Shown here piece after piece: positions 1 to 8,331 of a stretch of DNA of 64,000 nt. Position 1 is the stretch's first letter. The number at the start of each line of letters is the position of its first letter. Location: positions 1-64,000 of the forward strand of contig DATBZF010000137.1 in the NCBI GenBank assembly GCA_036513315.1, read 5' to 3'. Position numbers and translations under genes: made by a program. The DNA is from Roseiarcus sp036513315. Lineage in GTDB: Bacteria; Pseudomonadota; Alphaproteobacteria; Rhizobiales; Beijerinckiaceae. The notes below the pieces were generated by a model. It was not told where the DNA came from. It saw nothing but the letters and a program-made list of their open reading frames with translations, and did no database searches.

Positions 1-264
1 TTCTGCGAAATCGGGCCGATAGGGAGCGCGCAGCAAGGTTGGAATACCGGCATAAGGCGGGGGGCGTTTGTCGGAACCCTTGAAAACCGAGTTGGCGACC
101 TCCTGAAAACGCGGATCGAAAATCTCATTGCCTGCGATCGCCTGATATTTGGCGCGCAGGTTTTCAAGCTTCTGATTGTCGAACGTCGCGTAGCCTAAAA
201 TCGTGATCGCCCCCGCCGTTCCGCGGATTGCCTTTTCGCGGACAAATGCATTTGCCAAGCGCAC
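1..264 (-). CDS. Ureohydrolase (agmatinase/arginase family), N-terminal part, runs off left edge
   Basis: This is the 5' part of a gene that continues beyond base 1. The minus-strand frame is open from the stop codon of the upstream gene to the edge and encodes about 88 residues. They include NEIFDPRFQEV and RPPPYAGIPTLLRAPYR, which resemble the N-terminal segment of bacterial agmatinase-like ureohydrolases just before the first beta strand of the arginase fold. The metal-binding Asp/His motifs would lie outside the window, so the substrate (agmatine, guanidinobutyrate, guanidine or other) cannot be judged. The start is uncertain: a GTG directly abuts the TGA of the gamma-glutamyltransferase-like gene, and no ATG is available. 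The tight spacing suggests one operon with that gene. Confidence 0.6.
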   Translation of the reverse strand, partial: MRLANAFVREKAIRGTAGAITILGYATFDNQKLENLRAKYQAIAGNEIFDPRFQEVANSVFKGSDKRPPPYAGIPTLLRAPYRPDFAE

Positions 265-1920
265 TCAGAAACCGATCGCGCACCCATCCTTCCGCGGATC
301 TGAACCCCCGAGCAGAGCGCCACGCTCCCAGTCGATCCAGATTGCCTGGGCGCCGCCGATCGCCCATCTTGGCGGTTGGACTTTAAAGCCGCGCGCCTCA
401 AGCGCGGGCCCGTGGCGCTCACGCAAACGTTCTTCCATTTCCACGATGTTGGCGCCCGGGAGCGGGAACAACCTCGGCAGGTCGATCGCACTTTGCAGAT
501 CAAGGTTGTGATCAAACAGCTTGGCGAGAAGGTGAGCGTGTCCCATCGCTTGATAATGTCCGCCCATGACGCCGAACGGCATGCAGACGCGGCCCTTTTC
601 GGCCACCATACCGGGGATTATCGTGTGCATAGGGCGTTTGCCCGGCGCGATTTGGTTCGGATGGCCCTTGGTCAGAACGAAGCTTTGGCCACGGTTATGG
701 AAGAGGACGCCGGCTCTCGGACTGACGAGGCCGCTCCCGTATGGATGGAAAATGGAATTGATGAAGCTGACGGCGTTCCTGTCTTTGTCGACGACCGCGA
801 TATAGACCGTGTCCTTGTGCTCAACCGTTTCAAATGAGGGCAGCATTGCGATCGCTCGGGAAAGATCGATCTTCGCCGCCAATTCGTCGGCAAGCCGATC
901 GGACAGGAGATAGTCTGTGGGAACGTCGGCCATGGCCGTGTCGGCGACGAAAGCGTCGCGCGCGGCGTAAGCAAGGCGGGTCGCCTCGATCTCGATGTGA
1001 AGGTTATCGATATCGAGCGGGTCTGGCTTGACCTCGAAGCGCGCGAGGATTTTCAGGATCATCAGAGCGATGATCCCTTGGCCGTTCGGCGGACATTCGT
1101 AGACGGTCCGCCCGCGAAACTCCGTCTTGATCGGCGTGACGTATTCGCCTTTGGCCGCGGAGAAGTCGTCTAGACTGTGCACCCCGCCGAGGCTCCGCAG
1201 GTACGAGACCATGTCCTCGGCGACCGGACCCCGATAAAACGCATCCGGTCCTTCGCGACTGATCGCCTCCAGGGTCTGTGCGAGTTCGGGTTGCTTCTGA
1301 ATAGATCCGACCTTAGGCACTTCGTTGCCGTCGAGAAAGGTTCGTCCGGCGGTCGGATCGCGTCTTAGCAGATCACGCTGATTGGCGATGTCATGGGCGA
1401 CCCGCGGCGCGATCGCATAGCCCTCGCGCGCCAAACTGATCGCCGGCGCCAGAATTTCGGCCAGCGACATGCGGCCATGGTCCTTGATCAGGCGCGCCCA
1501 GGCTTCGACGGCGCCCGGAATGGTGACCGCGTGTGGCGAATGGCGATCGATCGTCTTGACGCCCTGCTGTTCGTACCACGTTGCCGCGGCGGCCGCGGGC
1601 GCGCGGCCAGAACCGTTGTAAGCAATGACGTCTTCCGATCCGCCCCGGGACAACAGCGCGAAACAATCGCCGCCGATGCCGGTCGAACCGGATTCCAACA
1701 CGCCCTGCACGGCGCAGGCGGCGACCGCGGCGTCCATTGCGTTTCCGCCGCTTCGCAGAACGTCGACGGCCGCCAGCGTCGCCGTGGTCTGGGATGTCGC
1801 GGCCATACCATTTTTGCCGACCGCCATGGATCGACCGGGATGCTCGAAGTTCCGCACCTTTTCCGCCTCTCGATGTCGATCAAATGAAGGCGCGGCGTCG
1901 GCCGTCCTCTCGCTTGACAT
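265..1920 (-). CDS. Gamma-glutamyltransferase-family N-terminal-nucleophile hydrolase
   Basis: The protein has 551 residues from the ATG at 1920; an in-frame start at 1971 is also possible. The N-terminal GGT signature is visible in VDVLRSGGNAMDAAVAA and GSTGIGGDCFALL. The self-cleaving small-subunit start lies in HKDTVYIAVVDKDRNAVSF, where the Thr after Asp is the expected nucleophile. No signal peptide is evident, so it is probably cytoplasmic. The family includes gamma-glutamyltransferases, cephalosporin acylases and oxamate amidohydrolase (HpxW). The gene is followed without a gap by a ureohydrolase, which suggests a catabolic amide or guanidino-compound pathway rather than glutathione turnover. 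That role is inference. An inverted repeat lies just upstream and may be an operator. Confidence 0.85.
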   Translation of the reverse strand: MSSERTADAAPSFDRHREAEKVRNFEHPGRSMAVGKNGMAATSQTTATLAAVDVLRSGGNAMDAAVAACAVQGVLESGSTGIGGDCFALLSRGGSEDVIAYNGSGRAPAAAAATWYEQQGVKTIDRHSPHAVTIPGAVEAWARLIKDHGRMSLAEILAPAISLAREGYAIAPRVAHDIANQRDLLRRDPTAGRTFLDGNEVPKVGSIQKQPELAQTLEAISREGPDAFYRGPVAEDMVSYLRSLGGVHSLDDFSAAKGEYVTPIKTEFRGRTVYECPPNGQGIIALMILKILARFEVKPDPLDIDNLHIEIEATRLAYAARDAFVADTAMADVPTDYLLSDRLADELAAKIDLSRAIAMLPSFETVEHKDTVYIAVVDKDRNAVSFINSIFHPYGSGLVSPRAGVLFHNRGQSFVLTKGHPNQIAPGKRPMHTIIPGMVAEKGRVCMPFGVMGGHYQAMGHAHLLAKLFDHNLDLQSAIDLPRLFPLPGANIVEMEERLRERHGPALEARGFKVQPPRWAIGGAQAIWIDWERGALLGGSDPRKDGCAIGF

Positions 1921-1933
1921 TACGATATTTGCC

Positions 1934-1968
1934 GTATCACATTGGATCAGTGGATACACAAATCCAAT
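1934..1968. promoter_or_regulatory. Nested inverted repeats upstream of the GGT-family gene (candidate operator)
   Basis: ATTGGAT at 1941-1947 is matched by ATCCAAT at 1962-1968. GTATC at 1934-1938 is matched by GATAC at 1952-1956. The element begins 14 bases before the ATG at 1920, where a repressor or activator site would be expected. No regulator can be assigned; the nearest one is the LysR gene upstream on the same strand. Confidence 0.4.
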
Positions 1969-2039
1969 CATCTTTCGGCGCCCATGACACGGCTTCCCTT
2001 AGACTAAGCAGGAACGCCGAATATTGGCGATGATGTCGC

Positions 2040-2954
2040 TTAAGTCGGCTCGCCGACGTATGGCGCAAGTCGCGCCTTGAGGCGTGGCGTGAGCCAGTTG
2101 AGAAAAACGCGGAGCTTGAGAGGCATCGGCTTTCTCTCTGTGTAAACAATGTGCACTGGCAGAGGCTCTTTTTCGAAGTCATCTAAGACGATAACCAAGT
2201 CGCCCGTTCGCCTCGCGGGCTCCATTTTGTAGGACATGACGCGAGCAATTCCGGCGCCTGATATTGCAGCGGCGACAGCGGCTTCTGAGGTGTTCACTGT
2301 CAGCCTTGTTCGAATTGGCGTCGCGATTTCAGCGCCATCCTTCGCAAATTTCCAACTGCGCGGCACACCCGTCTCGTCGACCGTAATGCAGTCATGATTG
2401 CAAAGGTCTCCTGGCGTCTCTGGGCTCCCATGGACGGCGAGGTATTTGGGGCTCGCGCAGGCCACCACACGAATGGATCCGATGCGTGTCGCAATCATGC
2501 TGCTGTCCGCGAGCGGTCCGATCCGAATGGAGACATCGATCCTATTTTCGACTGGGTTTAGGACGCGATCACTGAGCAGCAGGCGCAAGGCGATATCGGG
2601 ATAGACACTCAGAAATTCACAAGACAGCGGCAACAGGTGAAGGTGTCCAAGGCCCCACGGAGATGTCACTGTTAAGTCGCCGGTGGGAGCGCGGTACTCG
2701 CCTGAGGCCTCCTTCTCGGCGTCGTCGACCTGCTCGATGATGCGTTTGCATGCCTCGATGTATGATCGCCCCGCGTCAGTAAGCGATACTTGCCGCGATG
2801 ATCTTTGAAACAACTGAGTTTTCAGGCGGCCTTCGAGCTCAGACAGTTTACGGCTAACCGTTGGGACCGGCATGCGGAGCTGTCGCGATGCCGCCGACAG
2901 ACTGCCAGCCTCCGCAATGGCGACGATCACCGACATCGACTCGATGCGATCCAT
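2040..2954 (-). CDS. LysR-family transcriptional regulator
   Basis: The 304-residue protein starts at MDRIESMSVIVAIAEAGSLS, which is the usual LysR start; an in-frame ATG 20 codons earlier is less typical. The N-terminal winged helix-turn-helix contains SLSAASRQLRMPVPTVSRKL. The rest is a periplasmic-binding-protein-like effector domain, including LTVTSPWGLGHLHLLPL. It belongs to the subgroup with a full effector domain of normal length. It is divergent from the hydrolase cluster that starts at 3181, with a 226-base intergenic region holding an AT-rich inverted repeat. Control of that cluster is the most likely role, by the usual LysR arrangement. Confidence 0.92.
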   Translation of the reverse strand: MDRIESMSVIVAIAEAGSLSAASRQLRMPVPTVSRKLSELEGRLKTQLFQRSSRQVSLTDAGRSYIEACKRIIEQVDDAEKEASGEYRAPTGDLTVTSPWGLGHLHLLPLSCEFLSVYPDIALRLLLSDRVLNPVENRIDVSIRIGPLADSSMIATRIGSIRVVACASPKYLAVHGSPETPGDLCNHDCITVDETGVPRSWKFAKDGAEIATPIRTRLTVNTSEAAVAAAISGAGIARVMSYKMEPARRTGDLVIVLDDFEKEPLPVHIVYTERKPMPLKLRVFLNWLTPRLKARLAPYVGEPT

Positions 2955-2971
2955 GCGCGCCTTCTTTCCAA

Positions 2972-2997
2972 ATTGTGAAAAGGTATTTTTCGACAAT
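2972..2997. promoter_or_regulatory. AT-rich inverted repeat between the LysR gene and the hydrolase cluster
   Basis: ATTGTGAAAA at 2972-2981 is mirrored by TTTTTCGACAAT at 2986-2997, giving arms of the form ATTGT(C)GAAAA around a short centre. It lies 18 bases from the LysR start codon and about 180 bases from the first hydrolase gene, the usual place for a LysR regulatory and autoregulatory site. The match to the general T-N11-A pattern is loose. Confidence 0.45.
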
Positions 2998-3180
2998 ACG
3001 GGCTGCATGCTCACGCTGCAATAAGCTAGTGAAACAAGGAGAAAGTAGACAGCAGCATTCGCGGCCGCGGAGCCAATATAAGGAAGCCGTCCTTATTTTG
3101 GTCGAGGCGTGCATGTCTACCGGCGCTCAGGCGCGCCTAGATTGCATGGTGTGGTGAAATCACTGTTACAGGATGTTCTC

Positions 3181-4176
3181 ATGCTTCCCAAGGACAACGG
3201 CCCCGGTCACGCCAGCCTTGTATCGCGCCGCGACATTATGATCGGCGGGGCGCTGACCGGCCTGGTGTTTGCGAATTGGCCGAATACATCGGCAGCTGCA
3301 GAGGCGAACGTGGCCGGCGCCCTGGCCGCGAAGTCCCTCGAAGGAGGTCGTAAGATGAGCATGATCACGACGAAGGACGGAACAGAGATCTACTATAAGG
3401 ACTGGGGATCGGGCCAGCCGATCGTTTTCAGCCATGGTTGGCCCTTGAATGCGGATGCGTTCGAGGATCAGATGTTTTTTCTCGCAAGCAACGGATATCG
3501 CTGCATAGCGCACGATCGCCGTGGACACGGCCGCTCCAGCCAGCCATGGAACGGCAATGACATGGACACCTACGCGGACGACCTTGCGACGCTGATTGAG
3601 TCGCTCAATGTGAAGGATGCAATTCATGTTGGTCATTCGACGGGGGGTGGTGAAGTAGCCCGATATATCGGGCGCCACGGCTCCAAGCGTGTTGCTAAGG
3701 CGGTCTTGATCGACGCGATCCCGCCGGTGATGCTCAAGAGCGAAATCAATCCTGGCGGCAGCCCCATGGCAACGTTCGACCAGATTCGCTCGGCGGTCCT
3801 CACCGATCGCTCGCAATTTTGGAAGGATCTTAGCCTGCCGTTCTATGGCTACAACAGGCCCGGCGCCAAAATCTCGGAGGGCGTGCGGGAAGCGTTCTGG
3901 TTGCAGAGCATGATGGCGGGGTTTCCGGCCTGCTACTTCTGCGTCAAGGCGTTCTCGGAAACAGACTTCTCCGAAGACTTGAAGAAATTCGACGTGCCGA
4001 CATTGATCCTTCACGGGGGTGACGACCAACTCGTGCCTATCGCCGACTCTGCTTTGCTGTCGTCCAAGATCGTCAAGGGCGCCAAGCTTGTCGTCGTCGA
4101 GGAAGCTCCGCACGGCATGCCCACCACCCATAAGGACCGGATCAACGCCGAACTGCTTGCATTCGCAAAAGCATGA
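3181..4176 (+). CDS. Exported alpha/beta hydrolase, non-heme chloroperoxidase type
   Basis: The 331-residue protein (start at MLPKDNGPG) has a twin-arginine signal, SRRDIMIGGALTGLVFA, near residues 14-32, followed by an esterase/non-heme haloperoxidase fold. Visible motifs are the oxyanion FSHGWPL, the nucleophile elbow GHSTGGGE, an acid in HGGDDQLVP, and the catalytic His in APHGMPTTH. The chain from MSMITTKDG onward is a close paralogue of the cytoplasmic protein encoded 35 bases downstream, so this copy looks like a duplicate that gained an export signal. An internal ATG at MSMITTKDG, preceded by GGAGG, could also yield a cytoplasmic form. Family members hydrolyse esters or, with peroxide, perform perhydrolysis; the real substrate is unknown. 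Confidence 0.85.
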   Translation: MLPKDNGPGHASLVSRRDIMIGGALTGLVFANWPNTSAAAEANVAGALAAKSLEGGRKMSMITTKDGTEIYYKDWGSGQPIVFSHGWPLNADAFEDQMFFLASNGYRCIAHDRRGHGRSSQPWNGNDMDTYADDLATLIESLNVKDAIHVGHSTGGGEVARYIGRHGSKRVAKAVLIDAIPPVMLKSEINPGGSPMATFDQIRSAVLTDRSQFWKDLSLPFYGYNRPGAKISEGVREAFWLQSMMAGFPACYFCVKAFSETDFSEDLKKFDVPTLILHGGDDQLVPIADSALLSSKIVKGAKLVVVEEAPHGMPTTHKDRINAELLAFAKA

Positions 4177-4211
4177 ATGCCCTTGGGGTTCAACTCTGTT
4201 GAAGGATTCAC

Positions 4212-5039
4212 ATGATGAGCGCGATTACGACCAAGGACGGCGTGGAGATCTTCTACAAGGACTGGGGCGTGGGTCAGCCGATCGTGTTCAGCCATGGTTG
4301 GCCGCTGTCGGCGGACGACTGGGACGCGCAGATGATGTTTTTCCTGAACCACGGTTATCGCGTGATCGCGCATGACCGCCGCGGTCACGGCCGTTCGACG
4401 CAGACCTCCGGCGGCCACGATATGGATCATTACGCCGATGACCTGGCGGCTCTGACGACGCATCTCGACCTCAAGAACGCCATTCATGTCGGCCATTCCA
4501 CCGGCGGCGGCGAGGTCGCGCATTATCTTGGGCGCCATGGCGAGAGCCGGGTTTCCAAAGCCGCGCTGATCAGCGCGGTGCCGCCGCTGATGGTGAAGAC
4601 GGCGGCCAATCCGGGCGGGCTCCCCAAGGAAGTGTTCGACGGGCTGCAGGCGAAACTGGCGGCCAATCGCTCGCAATTCTATCGCGACTTGCCGGAAGGT
4701 CCGTTCTACGGCTTCAACCGGCCGGGCGTGAAAGCCTCCGAGGCGGTCATTCAGAATTGGTGGCGCCAGGGCATGATGGGGGGCGCCAAGGCGCATTATG
4801 ATGGCATCGTCGCCTTCTCACAGACCGATTTCACCGAAGACCTCAAGAAAATCAGCGTGCCGGTGCTGGTGATGCATAGCGAGGACGACCAGATCGTCCC
4901 CTATGCCGATGCTGGTCCCCTGTCGGCGAAGCTTTTGAAGAACGGCACGCTCAAGACCTATAAGGACTTCCCGCACGGCATGCCGACGACCCAGGCGGAG
5001 ACGATCAATGCCGACCTGCTTGCGTTCCTGAAAGCCTGA
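4212..5039 (+). CDS. Alpha/beta hydrolase, non-heme chloroperoxidase/esterase type
   Basis: At 275 residues this matches the usual cytoplasmic non-heme chloroperoxidase length. Catalytic Ser96 lies in GHSTGGGE, the acid in HSEDDQIVP and the His in PHGMPTTQ close to the C-terminus. The FSHGWPL oxyanion motif and AHDRRGHGRS are typical of the family. GAAGGATTC precedes the start, and a second ATG follows the first immediately. It is a tandem paralogue of the exported hydrolase just upstream and probably shares its transcript. Likely activity is ester hydrolysis or peracid formation; specificity cannot be read. Confidence 0.88.
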   Translation: MMSAITTKDGVEIFYKDWGVGQPIVFSHGWPLSADDWDAQMMFFLNHGYRVIAHDRRGHGRSTQTSGGHDMDHYADDLAALTTHLDLKNAIHVGHSTGGGEVAHYLGRHGESRVSKAALISAVPPLMVKTAANPGGLPKEVFDGLQAKLAANRSQFYRDLPEGPFYGFNRPGVKASEAVIQNWWRQGMMGGAKAHYDGIVAFSQTDFTEDLKKISVPVLVMHSEDDQIVPYADAGPLSAKLLKNGTLKTYKDFPHGMPTTQAETINADLLAFLKA

Positions 5040-5152
5040 GAATCTAGAGCCGCGCTTCGTCCATAGACCTTCATCGACAATGAAGGACCGCCCCGGCTTG
5101 AACGGGTCGGAACGGGATCGCTCGACTCATTTGCTGACCAAGGGAGATCGAC

Positions 5153-6139
5153 ATGCCATCTTCGCCACACCGCAGTGCAGCCTTCGCGCTGGTCACAGCG
5201 CTCCTGCTTTCCTGCGCGCCGCGAGACGTCGCCATTGCGGACTCTGCCCGCGGATCGGCGCAGACGTGGGTACCGGTTGTTCACTACCACACCCTAAAGG
5301 TCGACGGAGTCGATATCTTTTACCGCGAAGCCGGCCCGGCCGGCGCGCCAACCGTACTCCTCTTGCACGGGTTTCCGACCTCATCTCACATGTTCCGCAA
5401 CCTGATCCCGGTGCTCGCGGATCGTTATCACGTCATCGCTCCGGACTATCCGGGTTTCGGCGAGAGCTCCGCGCCCAATCACGAGGCGTTCTCTTACACG
5501 TTCGGCCACTATGCCAACATCGTCGACGGCCTTCTCAGCCAGCTAGATGCGCGCAAATATGCGATGTATCTCATGGACTACGGCGCGCCCGTCGGTTATC
5601 GCCTCGCCCTCAAGCACCCTGATCGCGTCACCGCGCTTATCGTTCAGAATGGCAACGCCTACGAGGAGGGTCTCAAGGAATTCTGGGATCCAATCAAGGC
5701 CTACTGGGCCGACGGTACGAACGCACACCGTGAGGCGCTGAGCTTTCTTGTTGCGCCCGCGACCACCAAGTTCCAATACACCGACGGCGTATCCGACGTC
5801 TCCCGTATCGATCCGGATAATTGGGTGCATGACCAAGCGTTGCTGGATCGTCCCGGCAACAAGGACATCCAACTCGACCTCTTCCATGACTATGGGAGCA
5901 ACGTTCCGCTTTACCCTCAGTTTCAGGCGTTCTTTCGCGAACGGAAACCGCCGACGCTGATTGTCTGGGGCAAGAACGACAAGATCTTCCCCTCCGATGG
6001 CGCCGGGCCCTACCTCCGGGATCTGCCCGAAGCTGAGCTTCATTTGCTAAATACAGGGCATTTCGCACTCGAAGATAAGTTGGATGAGATGGCGCCGCTT
6101 ATCCGGGAGTTCCTGGACCGCAAAGTCGCTACCAACTGA
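5153..6139 (+). CDS. Exported alpha/beta hydrolase with Asp nucleophile (haloalkane dehalogenase/epoxide hydrolase-like)
   Basis: The 328-residue protein begins after a good ribosome site (AGGGAGATCG). A signal peptide of about 20 residues ends near LLLSC, so it may be a lipoprotein, although the box is not ideal. The mature part has LLLHGFPTSSHMFRNLIP, PDYPGFGES and an elbow reading LMDYGAPVG. The nucleophile position is therefore Asp, as in haloalkane dehalogenases and epoxide hydrolases, not Ser. A C-terminal acid lies in WGKNDKIFP and a His in NTGHFALE. It is third in the LysR-linked run of hydrolases. An exported dehalogenase-like hydrolase is less common than the cytoplasmic type; the substrate is unknown. 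Confidence 0.82.
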   Translation: MPSSPHRSAAFALVTALLLSCAPRDVAIADSARGSAQTWVPVVHYHTLKVDGVDIFYREAGPAGAPTVLLLHGFPTSSHMFRNLIPVLADRYHVIAPDYPGFGESSAPNHEAFSYTFGHYANIVDGLLSQLDARKYAMYLMDYGAPVGYRLALKHPDRVTALIVQNGNAYEEGLKEFWDPIKAYWADGTNAHREALSFLVAPATTKFQYTDGVSDVSRIDPDNWVHDQALLDRPGNKDIQLDLFHDYGSNVPLYPQFQAFFRERKPPTLIVWGKNDKIFPSDGAGPYLRDLPEAELHLLNTGHFALEDKLDEMAPLIREFLDRKVATN

Positions 6140-6243
6140 GCAGTCGTCGCCCGCGATCGGAGCGCTGTGCGGCCTCGCCGCCGCCTGCGGATGAGCTGCG
6201 GAGACATCCAGCGTCTCATGACGCCCAGCAGAGGATAAAAACG

Positions 6244-7215
6244 ATGACGTCCGCCCGCCAACACTTGCTCTCACGCCGCGGCTTTTGCCTCTGCTGCGTA
6301 GCTGCCTCCACCACCGCCATTACTTCCGGATGGCTGACGCCTCCGAAAGCCTATGCCGAGGCGCGGGGCATCGTCAGTCTGATCAAGGACAGCGCCGCCT
6401 CATCGCCGATCGTGACGCACAAACTGCGTGGCAACGTCAGTGTTCTGGAAGGCTCCGGCGGAAACGTTGCGGTGTTGACGGGCCCAGACGGCAAGGTGCT
6501 GGTCGACGCCGGTATCGGAGTATCGCGACCACAAATGACCAACGCTCTGACCGATCTTGGGGCGGAGCCCATCACGCATCTAATCAACACGCACTGGCAT
6601 TTTGACCATGCCGATGGCAACGCGTGGCTAAATTCGGTGGGCGCTAAGATCATCGCTCATGAAAATACCCGAAAATATCTTTCGCAGGTTCAGCGCGTCG
6701 AAGAGTGGGATTATAACTTTCTTCCCCCACCGCCGGGCGGCTTGCCGAGCGAAGTCTTCGCGGACACTCGCAATCTAAAGCTCAACGGCGCGTCCATTGC
6801 ACTGAAACATTACGGCCCGGCGCATACAGACAGCGACATCTCCGTCACATTTATCGAAGCGGACATTGTCCACGTCGCAGACACCTTCTGGAACGGCATT
6901 TATCCTTTCATCGATTATTCGACAGGAGGTAGCATCGATGGCACGATCGCGGCGTGCGACGCAAACCTCGCGGCGACGACGGACAGGACAATCATCATTC
7001 CGGGTCACGGCGATCCAGTCAGCAACAGGGCGGAACTTCAGGACTTTCGGGATATGTTGGTCGCGATCCGGGAAAACGTTGCGAAGCTGAAGCGGCAGGG
7101 GCGAACGCGCGATGAGACGGTCGCAGCAAAGCCCACCGCGGCGTTCGATGCCAAGTGGGGCAACTTTGTTATCGATCCCGGCTTTTTCACTCGGCTGGTC
7201 TATGAGGGCGTCTAG
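6244..7215 (+). CDS. Tat-exported metallo-beta-lactamase-fold hydrolase
   Basis: The 323-residue protein starts with a twin-arginine signal (LSRRGFCLCCVAAST, residues 9-23). The zinc motif THWHFDH gives His117, His119, Asp121 and His122. Further ligands are likely in GPAHTDSDIS and IPGHGDP. The fold matches the exported MBL-fold hydrolase group that includes subclass B3 lactamases and quinoprotein relay system hydrolases. It closes the LysR-linked cluster of exported hydrolases, and GAGGATAAAAACG precedes the ATG. The substrate is not predictable; beta-lactam hydrolysis is possible but not supported by anything specific. Confidence 0.85.
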   Translation: MTSARQHLLSRRGFCLCCVAASTTAITSGWLTPPKAYAEARGIVSLIKDSAASSPIVTHKLRGNVSVLEGSGGNVAVLTGPDGKVLVDAGIGVSRPQMTNALTDLGAEPITHLINTHWHFDHADGNAWLNSVGAKIIAHENTRKYLSQVQRVEEWDYNFLPPPPGGLPSEVFADTRNLKLNGASIALKHYGPAHTDSDISVTFIEADIVHVADTFWNGIYPFIDYSTGGSIDGTIAACDANLAATTDRTIIIPGHGDPVSNRAELQDFRDMLVAIRENVAKLKRQGRTRDETVAAKPTAAFDAKWGNFVIDPGFFTRLVYEGV

Positions 7216-7340
7216 CATCCGAACATTGGTTCGATGATCGGCCCGGGCGGAGGAAGAACAAATCATGAGGCGTTTTCCGAATGGTTCGGAAAGCGAGCAG
7301 CCCATTCGGAATCGAGCACGACCTAAGCTGTTGAAAACAT

Positions 7341-7414
7341 TGGAGCGGGTGAAGGGAATCGAACCCTCGTATTCAGCTTGGAAGGCTGCTGCTCTACCAT
7401 TGAGCTACACCCGC
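7341..7414 (-). tRNA. tRNA-Gly (anticodon TCC)
   Basis: The minus strand reads GCGGGTGTAGCTCAATGGTA at the 5' end and closes with an ACCCGCT acceptor arm followed by an encoded CCA. The D stem (GCTC/GAGC), T arm (AGGGTTCGATTCCCT) and a seven-base anticodon loop CTTCCAA are all present. The anticodon TCC is complementary to 7380-7382. Length is 74 bases including CCA. Nothing is missing. Confidence 0.96.
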
Positions 7415-7647
7415 GATTTCAACGCGTTAGGCGGATTCAAAAAGCGCGGTGCGCCCTCTTTTCCCCAATTGCCGATCGGTCGACAGGCGCACATCTAGCC
7501 CAATCCTCAGAAAAGGTCACGCCGCTTTTCCGGGCGAACAGCCGGCGCCCTGCGCCCCGCCGATATGCTCGCTTTCACGGCCCCGCCATGCTAACGCCAG
7601 TCGCTTACCGGCCGGCATATCTTGATTTTGGCCTTGATGAGCGAGCA

Positions 7648-8307
7648 ATGAGCGATATTTTCCGCGAAGTCGATGAAGACGTCCGCCGCGACAAGGCGGC
7701 GGAATTCTGGAAGAAGAATCAAAATTACATCATTGCCGCCGTCGCGATCATCGTGTTGGCGACCGCCGGCTGGCGTTTTTACGACTATCGCCGCCTGCAG
7801 GCGGCGCAAGCGGCCGGCGCGCAATTCGAGCAGGTTCTGGAGCTCGACCGGAACGGCAAGGCGAGCGAGGCCGCCGCCGCTTTGGCGAAAATCGCCGCGG
7901 ACGCGCCTGCCGGCTATCGCCTGATGGCGCGCCTTTCGGCGGCCGCGCTTCAGGCCAAGACCGATCCTGCGGCCGCGATTGCGGCCTATGATTCCCTGGC
8001 GCAGGATGCCTCGATCGGCCCGTTGTTCCAGGAGACGGCGCGTCTTCGCGCCGCCCTGCTGCGGCTCGACGCCGGTCAAACCGACCAGGCCAGGACCGCG
8101 CTTGAAGCGCTCGCCACGCCGACGGGCGCCTATCGTCACACGGCGCGCGAAATGCTTGGCGTCGTCGCGCTCCAGGCGCAGGATTATGAAGGCGCCGGCA
8201 AATGGCTCGACATGGTCGTCGCCGACCCCGAGGCGCCCAACGGCGTCAGACAAAACGCGGAATTGCTTCTCGGTCTGGTGGCTTCCGGCAAGCCGGCGCC
8301 CAAATGA
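7648..8307 (+). CDS. YfgM-like TPR membrane protein
   Basis: The 219-residue protein starts at MSDIFREVDEDVRRDKA. One membrane helix lies at about residues 26-45 (NYIIAAVAIIVLATAGWRFY), and the rest is alanine-rich helical repeats of the tetratricopeptide type (PF09976-like). This matches the inner-membrane YfgM family with a periplasmic TPR domain. In many Proteobacteria the gene sits next to der, as here with only 24 bases between them. YfgM is linked to the Sec translocon and periplasmic chaperones in E. coli; the same role here is inference. Confidence 0.85.
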   Translation: MSDIFREVDEDVRRDKAAEFWKKNQNYIIAAVAIIVLATAGWRFYDYRRLQAAQAAGAQFEQVLELDRNGKASEAAAALAKIAADAPAGYRLMARLSAAALQAKTDPAAAIAAYDSLAQDASIGPLFQETARLRAALLRLDAGQTDQARTALEALATPTGAYRHTAREMLGVVALQAQDYEGAGKWLDMVVADPEAPNGVRQNAELLLGLVASGKPAPK

Positions 8308-8331
8308 GAAATCCGGAGCTTCGGTTCGCAA

